From positions 26,765,857 through 26,829,856 of the forward strand of contig NC_090767.1 of the NCBI RefSeq assembly GCF_036898095.1: a DNA stretch of 64,000 bases. Reading direction: 5' to 3'. Shown piece by piece: positions 34,024 to 45,136 of the stretch. The notes below the pieces were generated by a model, which had not been told where the DNA came from, did no database searches, and saw only the letters and a list, made by a program, of their open reading frames with translations. Position 1 is the first letter of the stretch, and the number at the start of each line of letters is the position of its first letter. Source of the stretch: Palaemon carinicauda (lineage: Eukaryota; Arthropoda; Malacostraca; Decapoda; Palaemonidae). A program made the translations under genes and the position numbers.

Positions 34024-35019
34024 GTTAGCGAGCGAAAGTAGTTAGTGTAACGATCGTTTGTGGTGAGGAAGACTGTTGGTACAAATGAGATTGTTTGTTT
34101 ACATTTTTTAGTTAGGTTACGACAGTGGTGAATGTTTCGGAGCGAATGCTTTTTTTATTTGACTGCAGCATAAGGCAGTTGTGTGAGTGCTGGATAACTA
34201 TTTATATATTTTCGACCAGCGTGGAAGTGTTTTTTTTGATTTTCAAAGTAAGTACAGTTTTGTTTATCTTTGCTTGTCGTGATTGTGAATGATAGGAACA
34301 ATTTATTATTTATCTTTGATTATAGTGCGATAGTTCAGTTAGCTAGAAGTGTTCGTAAGTGTTTTTCTTTCTTTATTTTTGGCAGGCCGTGATTCCTCCT
34401 TTGGAGAGACCCAAGTTTTTTGAAAGTGGATGTATTGTTGATGACTTGGCCTGTATTACGATTTTGTTTGGACTGCTCATTTGATTGATCAACTGTTGAC
34501 GACCTGGCCTGTTTATTACAATTAAGAGTTAGGATGATGATGTTGATGATGATGATGATATCGACGACGATGACACCCATGACCCCGAGGAGTTAAGGCT
34601 GTTAAGGATATTTAAGACAGTCTTCTGGTTATATATAGTGGTGTTGTGCCATAAAAGACAGTTGGCTTGTGTGTATGGACAGTGTTGGTGTCCCATAATA
34701 ATTTATACAAGATAATTCATATATATATTTATTTTTGGTGTTGGTGTGCGGTGTAATTTAAGTTTGTTAGGTTATTTTTTTGCGTTATTTGAATGGTATT
34801 TATAGTATATTTAGTGTAAGTTTTTGATGCTGGTGATTTTGGTTGGAGTTATTATAGTTTGTAAGAAATATATAGTTTTAAGGTTATGTTTTGTTTTTTG
34901 TGTCCTTTTGTCTAAGAGTCCAGTTTTAGATAACGTAAGGGGAAAGTATGTGTTGAGGAGACCATTGTCAGTAAGTGTGATTCAGGGTGTGGGGCTTGTT
35001 CTTGCAACATCCCGCCACA
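33894..35019 (+). repeat. 3' LTR
   Basis: 1,126 bp, near-identical to the 5' LTR. It is 17 bp longer, almost all from extra GA units in the tract at 33944-34019. Confidence 0.92.
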
Positions 35020-35023
35020 CTAA
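35020..35023. repeat. Target site duplication CTAA, right
   Basis: Matches 25730-25733. The DIRS B3 reading continues with GATGGGCAGAAGA, which corresponds to GATGGGCCGAAAT of B5 at 42446. Confidence 0.75.
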
Positions 35024-36575
35024 GATGGGCAGAAGACAACTCTTTGTTCCTATCAGCCTGCTTCATTCCAGGCTGGAGGAGTGTGCTTGCAGACAATCTA
35101 AGCAGAGTGACTCGGATGATGGGCTTCGAGTGGTCTTTGAATGATCTAGTAGCCAACAGTCCTGACTTTGTGAGGTTCTCCAACTGTGGATCTGTTCGCG
35201 ATATCCCTGAACAATAGGCTCCCTCCCTACTGCTCCCCAGTTCTGGTTCCTCAGGCTTTCTGGAAAAATGCATTCCAGCAACGGTGAGACAACATCGACG
35301 TTTACACCTTTCCCCTGTTCTATCTGATGAGAAGGGTTCTCAAAAAGACCAGATCATCTAAGAACCTGTCAATGACCCTCATAGCTCCGCTATATCATCA
35401 CGCCAAATGGTTCCTGGACCTTCTTCATATCCTGACGAAGGTTCCGAGAGAGTTCCCTCAACTTCACAATTTACTCAGACAACCACATATGAACATCATT
35501 CACAAAGCCGTAGTATCCCTGTGACTTCACGCCTAGAGATTATCCAGCATCTCCTTCCTCAGAGAGGCTTTTTGCAACAGGTTGTGAAAAGGATGTCTGG
35601 ATACCTGCGAAGGTCTTCCGCTTCAGTCTACCAGGCCAAGTGGACTTTCATCTGTGGTTGGTATCATGGAAAGGGGTATCTCTCCCCTTGATGCCACTAT
35701 TCCAGCAATAGTGGAGTTCCTCGTTTACCTTCGGGAAGAAAAACTCCTCTCGGTCTCGGCGGTGAAAGGCTACTTCTCAGTAAGGCTGAAAGTAGTCAAT
35801 ATTTCCTCTTCGTTGGAATTTTCTCTCCTCATACAGAGTTTCGAGCTTATCTGCCCTCAGTGGGAAGTTATACCACATAGATGGAACGTGTTTCTTGTCT
35901 TCCGGTCCCTGAAGGGTGCCCCCTAAAAACCATTACGCCAGGCATCAGATACCCACTTGACTCTGAAGAGAGTTTTCTTATTTATACTGGCCTCGGCCAA
36001 GAGAGTTAGTGAATTTCACAGTCTTTCATAAGCCGTCTCCCATTCAAGGGGATGGGGGGAGGTAATGTTTGGCTTCGTCCCTGAGTTTATGGGCTACGCT
36101 ACTCCCAGATTTAGGCCCTTCTGGATTTGGAGTCTTCATAATGTAACCGATGATCAAGATCAACTGTTACTTTGATCAGTGAGGAGTTTGAGGTACTCTC
36201 TCAAGAGAACAGCAGTAGCCCTCCCCCGAGTGTCAGCACGGAGAAGGTTAAGAGGAAGATCACCAAAAACACCATCTCTGCTTGGATTCACAGGGTCACT
36301 GATCTGGCCCTGAATCTCGATCCTCCTCCAGAGACGAGGCAACCCAGAGTTCATGACATTAAGGGCATCAGCGCGTCCCTAGCGTTCAAGAAGAACTACT
36401 CTGTGATGCAGGTCTTACAAGCGGGTATGTGGAAGTGTCGGAATACCTTCACCGCCCACTACCTGTATAACGTGACCTACATGAACTGGAGACGTTCTCC
36501 ATTGGCCCTGTGGTGGCCGCACAACAAGTGGTTTAGACACCTCAGGCTCCTTGAGGAACAAGTAGCAGATGGTTA
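35024..36575 (+). pseudogene. End of RNase H and tyrosine recombinase of DIRS B3
   Basis: Starts with the end of RNase H (SACFIPGWRSVLADNLSR), then the post-RNase H block (LMRRVLKKTRSSKNLSM). The recombinase begins near 35592 with MSGYLRRSSASVYQAKW; catalytic Arg is in SAKRVSEFHS (about 35998). The later pair reads VHDIKG (about 36350-36365), so the second catalytic Arg has become Lys, unlike AHDVRG in B2 and B5. Tyr is in AHYLYN (about 36456). Several stops and shifts occur. The copy is dead. Confidence 0.78.
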
Positions 36576-37004
36576 AGGGCAAAGGTTACCCGGGATTAGT
36601 CTGGGATGAATGATAAGAATGACTGGCTCTTTGTCTCTTTCATTTTCCCCTCTCTTGGGAACAGCACCTACGGTCCTCGGCAAGTTGGCCTCATCTGTCT
36701 GCGGGTAAAACCATTTCCTTGTGTAACCAAACATAGAAATAATGCTTGCTGCATCCCCATACCCCTGGCGAGGTGGGATTGGGTAACGTCTATGGTTGAT
36801 TCGAAGAGTCCTATGTTTCTGAGAAATCTTACCTAGACTAATCACACTGCTAGTTTCACACAATCACTCAGATTGCTCAGGCAGCTAAACAGGTTTTGCA
36901 CAGATTTTAGTGAGGTATCAGGGTTTCTCCCTACAGGGAAAAACCCTGGGTCAAACACCAGCCAGTTGGTTTGGACTTCCACCCTCCTAAAGGGTGATTC
37001 TTCC
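36576..37004 (+). other. 3' noncoding region of DIRS B3
   Basis: Between the recombinase end and the ICR; related to the matching parts of B2 (18020-18477) and B5 (44045-44490), for example the GAGGTGGGATTGGG-type phrase near 36768. No gene. Confidence 0.5.
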
Positions 37005-37102
37005 TTTATAAAGAGCAAAATGGTTTGTATTTAATGTCGGAACAAATGACAAATTTGAAAGTAATTTCCATTTTTCCTAACGATACAAACCTTAATCTTG
37101 TA
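37005..37102 (+). other. Internal complementary region of DIRS B3
   Basis: Same layout as the B2 ICR: ATGGTTTGTATTTAATGTCG (complement of a left terminus) joined to ACAAATGACAAATTTGAAAG (complement of a right terminus), but more diverged. Confidence 0.7.
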
Positions 37103-37109
37103 CCCTTGT

Positions 37110-37330
37110 AAGTCCTGCTTGCAATCAAAAGTGACGAGACAACACAGGTGTGTGTGAGCAGGGTAGCAGGCTACCCCTCCACCCCCGCTAACCAGTGGTG
37201 AGGTAGTTACACCTAGCTAAAAGTCTTATGGCTAGTCCTCCAGCTTCCCCGAAATTATAACCCTAATAAATACCTCAATGTTTGTATTGTTAGGAAAAAT
37301 ACAAATTACTTGGAAATTTGTTATATCTAT
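37110..37330 (-). repeat. Right inverted terminal repeat of DIRS B3
   Basis: Contains ACACAGGTGTGTGTGAGCAG, GTAGCAGGCTACCCC and the terminal GGAAAAATACAAATTACTTG. It is diverged from the ITRs of B2 and B5 but in the same order. Confidence 0.65.
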
Positions 37331-37640
37331 TATGTCCCCGTTCTTCAAACAAGGTGGAGTCGGGCAATGTATAGATTATGAACGGGCTCACCCCTACTCT
37401 GTACTTATCTATTCACCTCCCATTGAAATCTTTTACTCTTTCCAGCACTGATTGCCCAGGCTGTCATCCTACGAGGAAAGCGAGGTGTCAGGCTGCCTCT
37501 TGAGGAGCTCTTATGAAGCACATGAGGTCATCCTGGGACAGTAGCCAGCCAGTTGGTTTGAGGTTCTCAACCCACCTTAAGGTGAGTCTCCTACGTAAAG
37601 AACAGAAGGTTTGTATGCTGCACTGGAACAAATGACAATG
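37300..37640. repeat. Spacer repeat between DIRS B3 and B5 (copy 2)
   Basis: Near-identical to 18833-19185 along its length, including GTCGGGCAATGTATAGATTA and CCAGCCAGTTGGTTTGAGG. It is directly followed by a left ITR start, as in copy 1. Confidence 0.85.
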
Positions 37641-37835
37641 GATCCCTAACTGGAATACAAACCAACGCTATTTATGGGGGATATATAGGGGTATTACTTT
37701 CGGCAAGGCTGAAAGGAAAAGCCAATAGAATTCAGCGAGGGTTAACCAACCATACTGCTAGCTAGCGGAGGGAGGGGGGGGGGTTTAGTATCTTCCTCTC
37801 TCAACTACACACCTGCGACTGTACTTTGCTTTTGG
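37641..37835 (+). repeat. Left inverted terminal repeat of DIRS B5
   Basis: CTAACTGGAATACAAACCAA, GGTATTACTTTCGGCAAGGC and ACACACCTGCGACTG are in the order of the B2 left ITR. It pairs in inverted sense with 44593-44745 plus 63574-63672. Confidence 0.78.
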
Positions 37836-38694
37836 CTCGGAGGGAGAACGGTTGTTACTGCTCCTCCTCCTCACCAATTTGGACAGCCATTACTGATCAC
37901 TTTTTTGTTTTTTCTTTTCAGTTTGTGTGTGCCTTCCCTGCCAGCCATGCGTAACTGCCCTGGGCTCGTCGATTGGCAAGTCAGCAGCCTGTTCTTCTCC
38001 AGCTCGTCAGCAGCCTTTGGCTGCACACCTGTCTCTTTCCTGTTGTTCCCCAACGACTTGTCGCTCTCCAAAAGAGGAAAGCAAACGTCGCCAGACGTGC
38101 GCTCCTCACCGCTCGCCGATGCACTGATCGCTCAGATGATAGCCAACAGACGGATGCTCATGACTGGGCTACTATAGCACATCGGCTCCAAGAACCAGCC
38201 TCCCGATAGGTGCTAACGTTCGTTAGATCTCCAGCACTGATTTGAGCGTCGTCAATTGTGGGAAGAGAGGCCTGCAAGACCTTCTCCTCCTCGAGCTCTG
38301 GAACTCCCACCCGAGAGACGAAAGTCTCCTCCCCATCATTCACCGTTGCCTCGTTCTCCTCTCCGCAAATGCAGAACATCACGCTCGCCTGGAAGAGCGG
38401 AAAAAAGCAAGCTGCAGGAATTCAAGATTCCAAAGAGACCACCTTCACGGTCGATTCCTGTTGTTTGGAAGGAGACTGCAGCTCCGCATCCTCCCTCTAA
38501 CTCCTCCTGGATGTCAGATAAGGCTCCCTTGTGGGGTCCCTCTTCGTCGTTCTATATAGGGTAACTTTCCGACAGTGCCACAATCGGTCTGCAGCCGTGA
38601 ATTGCAAGATCATGTTTTATTCATAGTTTGTTGTTCTCTTTATATCAATACATTATGATTTTGAGTTTTTTATTCATAGTTTAATGTTATCTCT
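37836..38694 (+). other. 5' region of DIRS B5
   Basis: Corresponds to the minisatellite-bearing regions of B2 and B3 but is not expanded here. Short Ser/Pro/Arg-rich frames (37905-38177 and 38256-38564) may be parts of gag. AT-rich 38600-38690 shows no gene. Confidence 0.45.
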
Positions 38695-40341
38695 ATGTTC
38701 CAAAATATTGAGTTTGGAACCTTGGTTAGGTCAGTAACCCAGGCCTTTACGGCAGGTATCCCACCTGCTTATCCTTCGGGAACTCCCAGGATTCCCCTGG
38801 AAGAATCTTTCTCTACATTTTCAGACCCACGGCGAAGATCCACGGTCCCTCCCCGTCAAAAAACTTTGGTTTCTTCTTCTCCCCTGAAGCGGAAAAGAGG
38901 AGTCCCTGATGAAGTACTGTAGCTTCATGTAGGGTCAAGCTGACCCCCGTCAGGTCGTCCAAGGGGAGGTCAAGTGTTGCCCTGCCCACTTCTCCTCACC
39001 CTCCTGCTCCTCACTCATCGATTCAGTCAGAGTTCTCTCTCTCAGGGAAGAGTCCTTATGTGACTTTTTCTGTCCTTTGCTCATTGAGGAAGTCCCACGA
39101 GACCACAGAGTAGTCTCGAAACCCATGGAAGAGTCCATCCTTCCCCCTACGGGTGACCAACAGAAGGTCGTTCCATCCAAACCTCCTGTGCTAGAGACTT
39201 TCTTCCCTCCGAGGAAAGAGTCTAAGGATTCAAAAACTCTGCCAAAGTCCTCATTGGGGATTACAAGACCTGCGGAGTGGGTCAAGCAGTCTACATTTGA
39301 CCACTTCGATAACGACCACGACCCACCCCGAGGTGATGTATCGTGCGTGGAAGACAACGATTCGGCTGCCAGTCCTTCTTCAGAAGCTGAACAGAAAGAG
39401 TCAGAACATGGCATCCGGCAGGTTCTAGCTTGCATGAGTTCACTCAGTGGGTTGGCAGACCCATTGATGGCTCCTCAGGAGGGCAAGGTCATGGTCTTGG
39501 ACCACGTCTTTGGCACTCGGAAGCCCCCAAGAACAGCGAAGGTCTCAGGGACTGAAGAGTGCCCGGCGTAAGGTGTCTGCCCAGCTCTCCGAGTCCTCTA
39601 GCTCTCTTCGATCAGGCTCATCCTTAAAACTACTGCAACATCTGAGTGTCCAGCAGAGAAATTTTTAAGAGGTCCTTGACGAGTGTCTCCCGGCCCTTAG
39701 AGGAACTTACGAAGGGGATCTCTCTAAAGAGACTCTTCGGGCTTCAAGTTTACTTCTCAGCTTCGGAAATTCTAAGCAAAGAGAAAGTGGCGAAGCATGC
39801 CATGCAGGCTACTTTTTGGCTGGATCTATGGTTGGGATCAGTGAGAAACCTGGTGCAAACAAAGGGTTTTTCCAAAGAAGACTCCCGGAAAGGGATGGAG
39901 ACTTTCCTCCTGTCGGGTATTTGGACTATTGAGTTCGTTGCCCACCAAGTAGTGAACTTGTGGGCGAACGCCATCTTAAGGCTTAGAGATGCAATAATCG
40001 AGAGATTCCATTTCCAAGTCCCAAACTGCGAGATAGCGAAATTCCAAAACTCCTCTCTGAAGGGTTCCCCTTTGTTCAAGCTGGGGGATGTCGAGCGAGC
40101 TGCGGAGAGATGGAGGAAGTCCTACCAGGACTCCCTCCTCCATAGGACCTTGACATCCCGCCCCTACGGACTACGTTCTCTCCCGCAGACGAAACAACAG
40201 AAACCAACGCTGAACAGGACTGCGGCAACAGACAACAAGGTGTCTAAAAGCCCCTTACCTGTCAAGTCAAACAAGGCTCCAAGTAGTCCTGTGGAGGGAA
40301 GTATCCTAGAGGAGTCGGCCGTGGCCGCAAATGCTATGTGA
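38695..40341 (+). pseudogene. Gag-like region of DIRS B5
   Basis: Three open pieces in two or more frames: 38695-38922, 39077-39571 and 39646-40341. The first two are acidic and Ser/Pro-rich. The last (about 230 codons) looks folded, with KVAKHAMQATFWLDLWLGSV and VERAAERWRKSYQDS, and ends in a basic, Gln/Pro-rich tail. It occupies the ORF1 place of DIRS and has no zinc knuckle. Structural function is inferred from position only. Confidence 0.55.
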
Positions 40342-42540
40342 TTCCCCTGCTTGTCCACCAGTGGGGGAATGCCTGCATTGCTGCCCGAAGAGCTGGATGC
40401 AGCTTGGGGCCGAACCCTGGATAGTCTCCGTGATTAGTTCAGGGTATCGCATCCCGTTCACTCAATCTCTACCCCCACTGATCAAGACACTAGTGTCAAC
40501 TAGCTCCTATGCAAAGGGATCTGCAAAGAAGCTGGCTCTTCGGGCTGAAGTCCAGACCACGTTGAAGAAGAGCACTCTCTAAAAATTCCTCGGCGACTCC
40601 CCAGGCTTTTCCAGTCGACTCGTTTATGTGAAAAAGGCGTCTGGAGGCTTGAGACCAGTCATCGACCTCTCAGCTCTGAACAAGTTATTTAAACCTCGTT
40701 CAGCACGGATACGGTTTATTGGTTTGCGGACTGTGGCCAGATGTAGCACGCAGACTGCCTAGTGTCTGAATGCCAACCACACTCCAACATTCACTAAACA
40801 CAAAGATGATATGATGGAATAATCATAAACCTGGGTAAAAGGTAAACAATCAAGAGAGCTGGGCAATGGGCACCACCCCTCAATTTTTTATACTAGGCAA
40901 GGGGACCCAGCAAGAACCTGAAATTTCCCTATTATCTTTTTTTGGTTCCCCGTCTCTCTTTGCAGTGCTATGCATGAAGTTCTAAATAAGATGAGCAATA
41001 TGCTTTCTAGGTAGCAGGTTTCCTCATTATATTTCAAGTTATTTGAATATTACAAATATTAGGAGAGAAAAAAATGTTACAAAGAAAAACAAACTTCAGG
41101 CTTGAACGGGGAATATCTTAGGTGAGGAAGTGCATTGAAATAGGATTAAAAAAAAATTATTCAAATAATTGAGAAAAAAACAAATTTCATATATGTGAAA
41201 ATACAGGTTTACAAAACCAGGAGAGATATATCTCTTTATACAGAACCTCTTTGGAATCAAAACTAAATATTTAATCTACATATACAAAGACCAACATAAG
41301 TGTAAATATTTAGGCTGAATTCAAATGCAATTTGACAGGTCACTTCAGTTAGGATCAAAGGGATTGTAAAACAATATTACCTATCTCTACATTCTCATTT
41401 TAACATCAGAAAGAGGCCCCTCCTCTAGATTGCATAGTCACACACACACAAAAAAAATAATTCATTCATTTTAAGTCAGACAAGGGGTAAGACCGCAGGA
41501 CTTCATGTGCACCCTAGATCTAAAGGATGCATACTTCCAGATCCCAATCCATCCGTCTTCAAAGAAGTATCTCAAAATCACACTAGACAACAAGAAATAC
41601 CAGTTCAAGGTACTGTGCTTCGGTCTTTCCACAGCACCTCACGTTTTCACGAGAGTGTTCACCCTAGTGTCATTTTGGGCTCACAGAATCGGCATCCGTC
41701 TCCTATGCTATCTGGAAGTGTGGCTGAGTGTAGCAGAATCGGTGGCGCCCTTTCTTCAGCACAGTTACAAACTTCTGGGACTTTGCCAAGATCTGTGAAT
41801 CTTGGTTAACTCCAAGAAGTCATCTCTGCTTCCCTCTTAACGACTGGTATACTTAGGAATGATAATAGACACCAATCTTCACAAAGCTTTCCCATCACAC
41901 GAGAGGGTAGTGAAGCTGAGGAAGGTTGCAAGACCTTTCCTCATACAAGAACTCCCACTCCTTGGGCACCTATCATCCATGGCCCATCTAGTTCTCAATG
42001 CCTGCCTGAGAGGATACGATCTCTCCAATAATGGCTAAAGTCCAACTGGAATGAGGCCTTCGTTTCCCCGGACATTGCGATCTCATGGGACCAGAAGAAC
42101 GGACGGACTTCGAGTGGTGGGTGGCAGACGAGAATCTACTAAAGGGTGTCGACCTTCTTGTCCCTCCCCCAGGACTTGATGCTCTTCTCAGATACATCAA
42201 AAGAAGGGGTGAGGCCCCATGTGCTGCACCACACGACCTCAGGCCTCTGGTCAGAGTCAGAGAAGTACCTCCACATAAATCTCCTAGAGATGAAGGCTGT
42301 CTTTCTGGCCCTTCAACAGTTCCACTAGTACCTGGCAAGTCACTCTGGTGGTGATGAGCGACAACACCACAGTAGTGGCCTACATCAACAAACAAGGAGG
42401 TACTTTTTCACAGCAACTATCACATCTAGCAGTAGAGATACTGAGATGGGCCGAAATCCACTCGATACCACTATCGGCACGCTTCATTTCAGGCAAAAGG
42501 AATGTGCTTGCTGACAATCTGAGCAGAGCGTCTTAGATAG
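40342..42540 (+). pseudogene. RT-RNase H of DIRS B5, with an insertion in RT
   Basis: RT starts with SGGLRPVIDLSALNK (about 40640-40684), is cut at about 40715 and resumes at about 41473 with LDLKDAYFQIPIHP (motif A, 41511 onward), then VLCFGLSTAPHVF. The catalytic box reads CYLEVW instead of YLDDW (about 41707), so both catalytic Asp residues are lost. RNase H: SDTSKEG (about 42190), SDNTTVVAYINKQGG (42354 onward), NVLADNLSRAS (to 42534). Several frame changes. The gene is dead. Confidence 0.78.
40716..41472. mobile_element. 0.76-kb insertion with one TIR arm in RT of DIRS B5
   Basis: The first 190 bp match the left arm of 23925-24494, including GTTTGCGGACTGTGGCCAGA and the GGGCACCACCCC block. 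The remainder is AT-rich and shows no coding frame and no clear second arm. DIRS RT sequence resumes at about 41473 (CAGACAAGGGGTAAGACCGC), matching CAGACAAGTGGTAAGACTTC of B3 (24816). Confidence 0.65.
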
Positions 42541-44045
42541 TGAGTACCGAGTGGTCTTTGGATCATCTAGTAGCCAACAAAGTCCTGACTTTGTGGGGTT
42601 CTCCGACTGTGGATCTGTTCGCAACGGCCCTGAGCTTCAGGCTCCCGCTGTACTGCTCCCCAGTCCCTGACCCCAAAGCTCTCTGGCAAGATGCTTTCCA
42701 GCAACGGTGGGACAACATAGATGTTTACGCCTTTCCCCCATTCAGTCTGATGAGGAGGGTACTCAACAAGACCAGAACATCGGTCAATCTTTCAATGACA
42801 CTCATAGCTCCGCTATGGCATCACGTGGAATGGTTCCCGGACCTTCTGCAACTCCTAACGGAGCTACCAAGAGAGCTCCCTCCACGACACAATCTTCTCA
42901 AGCAACCACATGCCAACATCTTCCACAAAGCAGTAGCTTCGCTACGACTTCACGTCTGGAGACTGTCCAGCATCTCCTCTCTGAGAGAGGATTTTCGCAG
43001 CAAGTTGCTGTCAGGATGTCTGGACACCTGCGAAAGTCATCTTCAGCAGTCTACCAGGCAAAGTGGAAAGTCTTCTGTGATTGGTGTCGTGGAAGGGGTA
43101 TCTCTCCACTTGATGCCACTATTCTAACAATAGCGGAGTTCCTCGTATATTTGCTTAAAGAAATGCGCCTTTCAGTCTCGGCAGTGAAAGGCTATCGCTC
43201 AGCCTTAAGTCTAGCCTTCAGGCTGAAAGGAATGGACATTTCTTCATTGCTAGAACTTTCTCTACTCATACGTAGTTATGAACTTACCTGCCCTCAGTCG
43301 GAAGTGAGACCTCCCCCTTGGAACGTGGTTCGAGTTCTCAGGTCTCTTAAGAGACCTCCCTATGAACCATTACGCCAGGAATCAGATCGCCGCCTAACCT
43401 GGAAGACAGTGTTCCTGCTAGCTTTGGCTTCGGCCAAGCGAGTCAGCGAACTTCATGGTCTCTCGTATGACATTGCCCATTCAAGGGGATGGGAGGAGGT
43501 AATGTTCAGCTTCGTCCCTGAGTTTATTACTAAGACTCAGAATCCTGGAGTAGCGGTTCCTCGATTCGACTCCTTCCGGATTTCTAGTCTCCGCTCTGTA
43601 ACAGATGACCCAGACCATCTCTTACTATGCCCAGTAAGGAGTTTGAGACTCTACCTCAAAAGAACAGCTGCAGTCCATCCTCATGTGCCAGCTCTATTCG
43701 TCAGCACAGGAAGGACTAAGAGGAGGGTCACCAAGAACACCATCTCTGCTTGGATTCGTAGGGTCATTGATCTGGCCTTGAATCCAGATCCTCCTCCGTC
43801 ATGTCACCCTAGAGCACATGATGTCAGGGGCATAGCTACGTCCCTGGCCTTCAAAAGAAATTTCTCTGTGAAGCAGGTCCTGCAAGCGGGGGTGTGGAAG
43901 CGTTAAACAACGTTCACAGCCCACTACCTGCAAGACGTGACCCACAGGAGGCTCGATATGTTCTCTATCGGCCCTGTGGTGGCTGCACAACAGCTGGTTT
44001 AAAACCTCAAGCTCCTTATTGGACAAGTAGCAGAAGGTTGAGGGC
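42541..44045 (+). pseudogene. Tyrosine recombinase of DIRS B5, one stop before the catalytic Tyr
   Basis: The post-RNase H block (WSLDHLVANKVLTLWG, TVDLFATAL, FPPFSLMRRVL) comes first. The recombinase reads in one frame from about 42950 to 43903: RMSGHLRKSSSAVYQAKW, LSVSAVKGYRSALSLAF, catalytic Arg in LASAKRVSELHG (about 43424-43460) and the His/Arg pair in RAHDVRG (about 43811-43830). A TAA at 43904-43906 then separates these from AHYLQD with the Tyr codon at 43925-43927. B2 has a sense reading through the equivalent WK region up to other stops. This is otherwise the best B-type recombinase in the window. Confidence 0.82.
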
Positions 44046-44491
44046 AATGTTACCCGGTTTTAGTCTGCATGAATGAAAATGTTTAACTGGCCCTTATTCT
44101 TTTCTTCATCATCCCCTCTCTTGGGGAAGGCAGCATCCTGGGTTCTCTGCATAGCTGACCTCAAACCATTGCAGGTAAACCATGCTCCCTTGTGTTCCTA
44201 GTATTAAGTTAATACTGTTACATCCCCCATACCCTGACGAGGTGGTATTGGGAAAGTCCTAGTCTACAAGTTTCCTTCTAAAGAACTTCAGAACAACTTC
44301 CTAGGACAAGTCACACTTCTTCATACCTTCACACAGAGCTTGCGTAGGCCGCAGTCCTTGCGTAACAAGGTTCTAGCGAGGTGCAGGGGCTCTTTATTTC
44401 TTGGGTGCTTATACACTCGAATAACGAGCCCCCGGGTAAAGCCAAAATGCCAGACTGGGTTGTTCGTTCACCCTTCCTAATGGGTGAGTCA
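44046..44491 (+). other. 3' noncoding region of DIRS B5
   Basis: Closely related to 18025-18477 of B2, including CCCCATACCCTGACGAGGTG. No gene seen. Confidence 0.55.
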
Positions 44492-44592
44492 CCCCTATTA
44501 AATAGTGTGGTTTGTATTCCAGTTACGGAACAAATGACAAATTCGTAGATAATTTGTATTTTTCCTAACTATACAAACCTTAGCTATTTAAC
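44492..44592 (+). other. Internal complementary region of DIRS B5
   Basis: TGGTTTGTATTCCAGTTACG is the complement of the left terminus; it is joined to ACAAATGACAAATTCGTAGA, the complement of the right terminus (which here lies at 63610-63672, beyond the nested A2). Confidence 0.85.
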
Positions 44593-44745
44593 CAAACTTG
44601 CCCGCCAGCCCTATCCCCCTTGAAGTCCTTCCTCCAAGCAAAGTGAGCTCAAGCACAGGTGTGTGTGAGGGGGAGCGGTAGTAAGCTACCCTCCCTACCC
44701 CCCGCTAACTAGCGGTGTGGGTAGTAAATCCTCGTTAGAAATTAA
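44593..44745 (-). repeat. Right ITR of DIRS B5, first part
   Basis: Contains CACAGGTGTGTGTGAGGGGG, GTAGTAAGCTACC and CTAACTAGCGG, as in B2. Interrupted by DIRS A2; the outer part is at 63574-63672. Confidence 0.8.
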
Positions 44746-45085
44746 GGGATTTTGACGAAGGAAAAACCTGTTTCTGGGGGAGAGACCTGTGTCGCCAGGT
44801 GAAAAGGTCCTTCTTGTCACTTTCTGATATAAATATATTCCAAATATACCAGAGAAAGATAAAGCATTGGAATGCAGAGGTTACTACCCTCGCGTGAGCA
44901 CCCTTTAGGGCGTCTTGTATAAAGAAAGGCCGTGTGATAACCACTATTCACAGGTCGTCTTCCATTTAGATAATTCCTTCGTCAATGTATTCAAGAAGGG
45001 TGTGCCGTTACAGCGGTCTCCACCGCATCAACCTGGATCATCCCACCGACGCCCGACACCAGCGCCACCTGACATCCTTCTGTAT
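44746..45085 (+). repeat. Inverted terminal repeat of DIRS A2 (3' side of the element)
   Basis: From about 44770 on, it is the reverse complement of 63280-63573, sharing GGTTACTACCCTCGCG, GGCCGTGTGATAACCACTAT and CCACCGACGCCCGACACCAG. The first ~25 bp (GGGATTTTGACGAAGGAAAA) are missing from the other ITR. Confidence 0.87.
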
Positions 45086-45136
45086 GTAATCCAACCAGGG
45101 CATGGAAGGAACGGGGTGGGAACAAACAGGGAAGGG

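Larger units (their letters stand above)
25734..35019 (+). mobile_element. Full-length Ty3/gypsy LTR retrotransposon with open gag and pol
   Basis: 9,286 bp with two near-identical LTRs that start TGTGGAGG and end CGCCACA, a tRNA-Lys type PBS, gag, pol in the -1 frame, a polypurine tract and a CTAA duplication. Pol order is protease, RT, RNase H, a second protease-like motif, then integrase; integrase after RNase H places it in the Ty3/gypsy group. No env-like frame with a signal peptide is seen. Both genes are open with all catalytic residues, so this copy may be active or recently active. It sits in the RNase H part of DIRS B3. Confidence 0.93.
19186..37330 (+). mobile_element. DIRS retroelement B3, split by three later insertions
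   Basis: Outer limits are a truncated left ITR (19186-19217) and a right ICR plus ITR (37005-37330). Visible parts are a gag-position minisatellite (23236-23920), RT and part of RNase H (24495-25733), then the rest of RNase H and the recombinase (35024-36575). The RT/RNase H frame is cut exactly by the LTR element at 25733/35024, because the flanking DIRS sequence joins across it. An RTE LINE and a small TIR element also lie inside. Assigning both ends to one copy is inference from order and orientation. Confidence 0.65.

Noticed and set aside
33860..34045. 61-codon frame of Arg-Glu repeats
   Set aside because: It is the GA microsatellite of the 3' LTR.
25734..35019. Endogenous retrovirus with env
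   Set aside because: No frame with signal peptide and membrane anchor after integrase; the C-terminal extension is polar.
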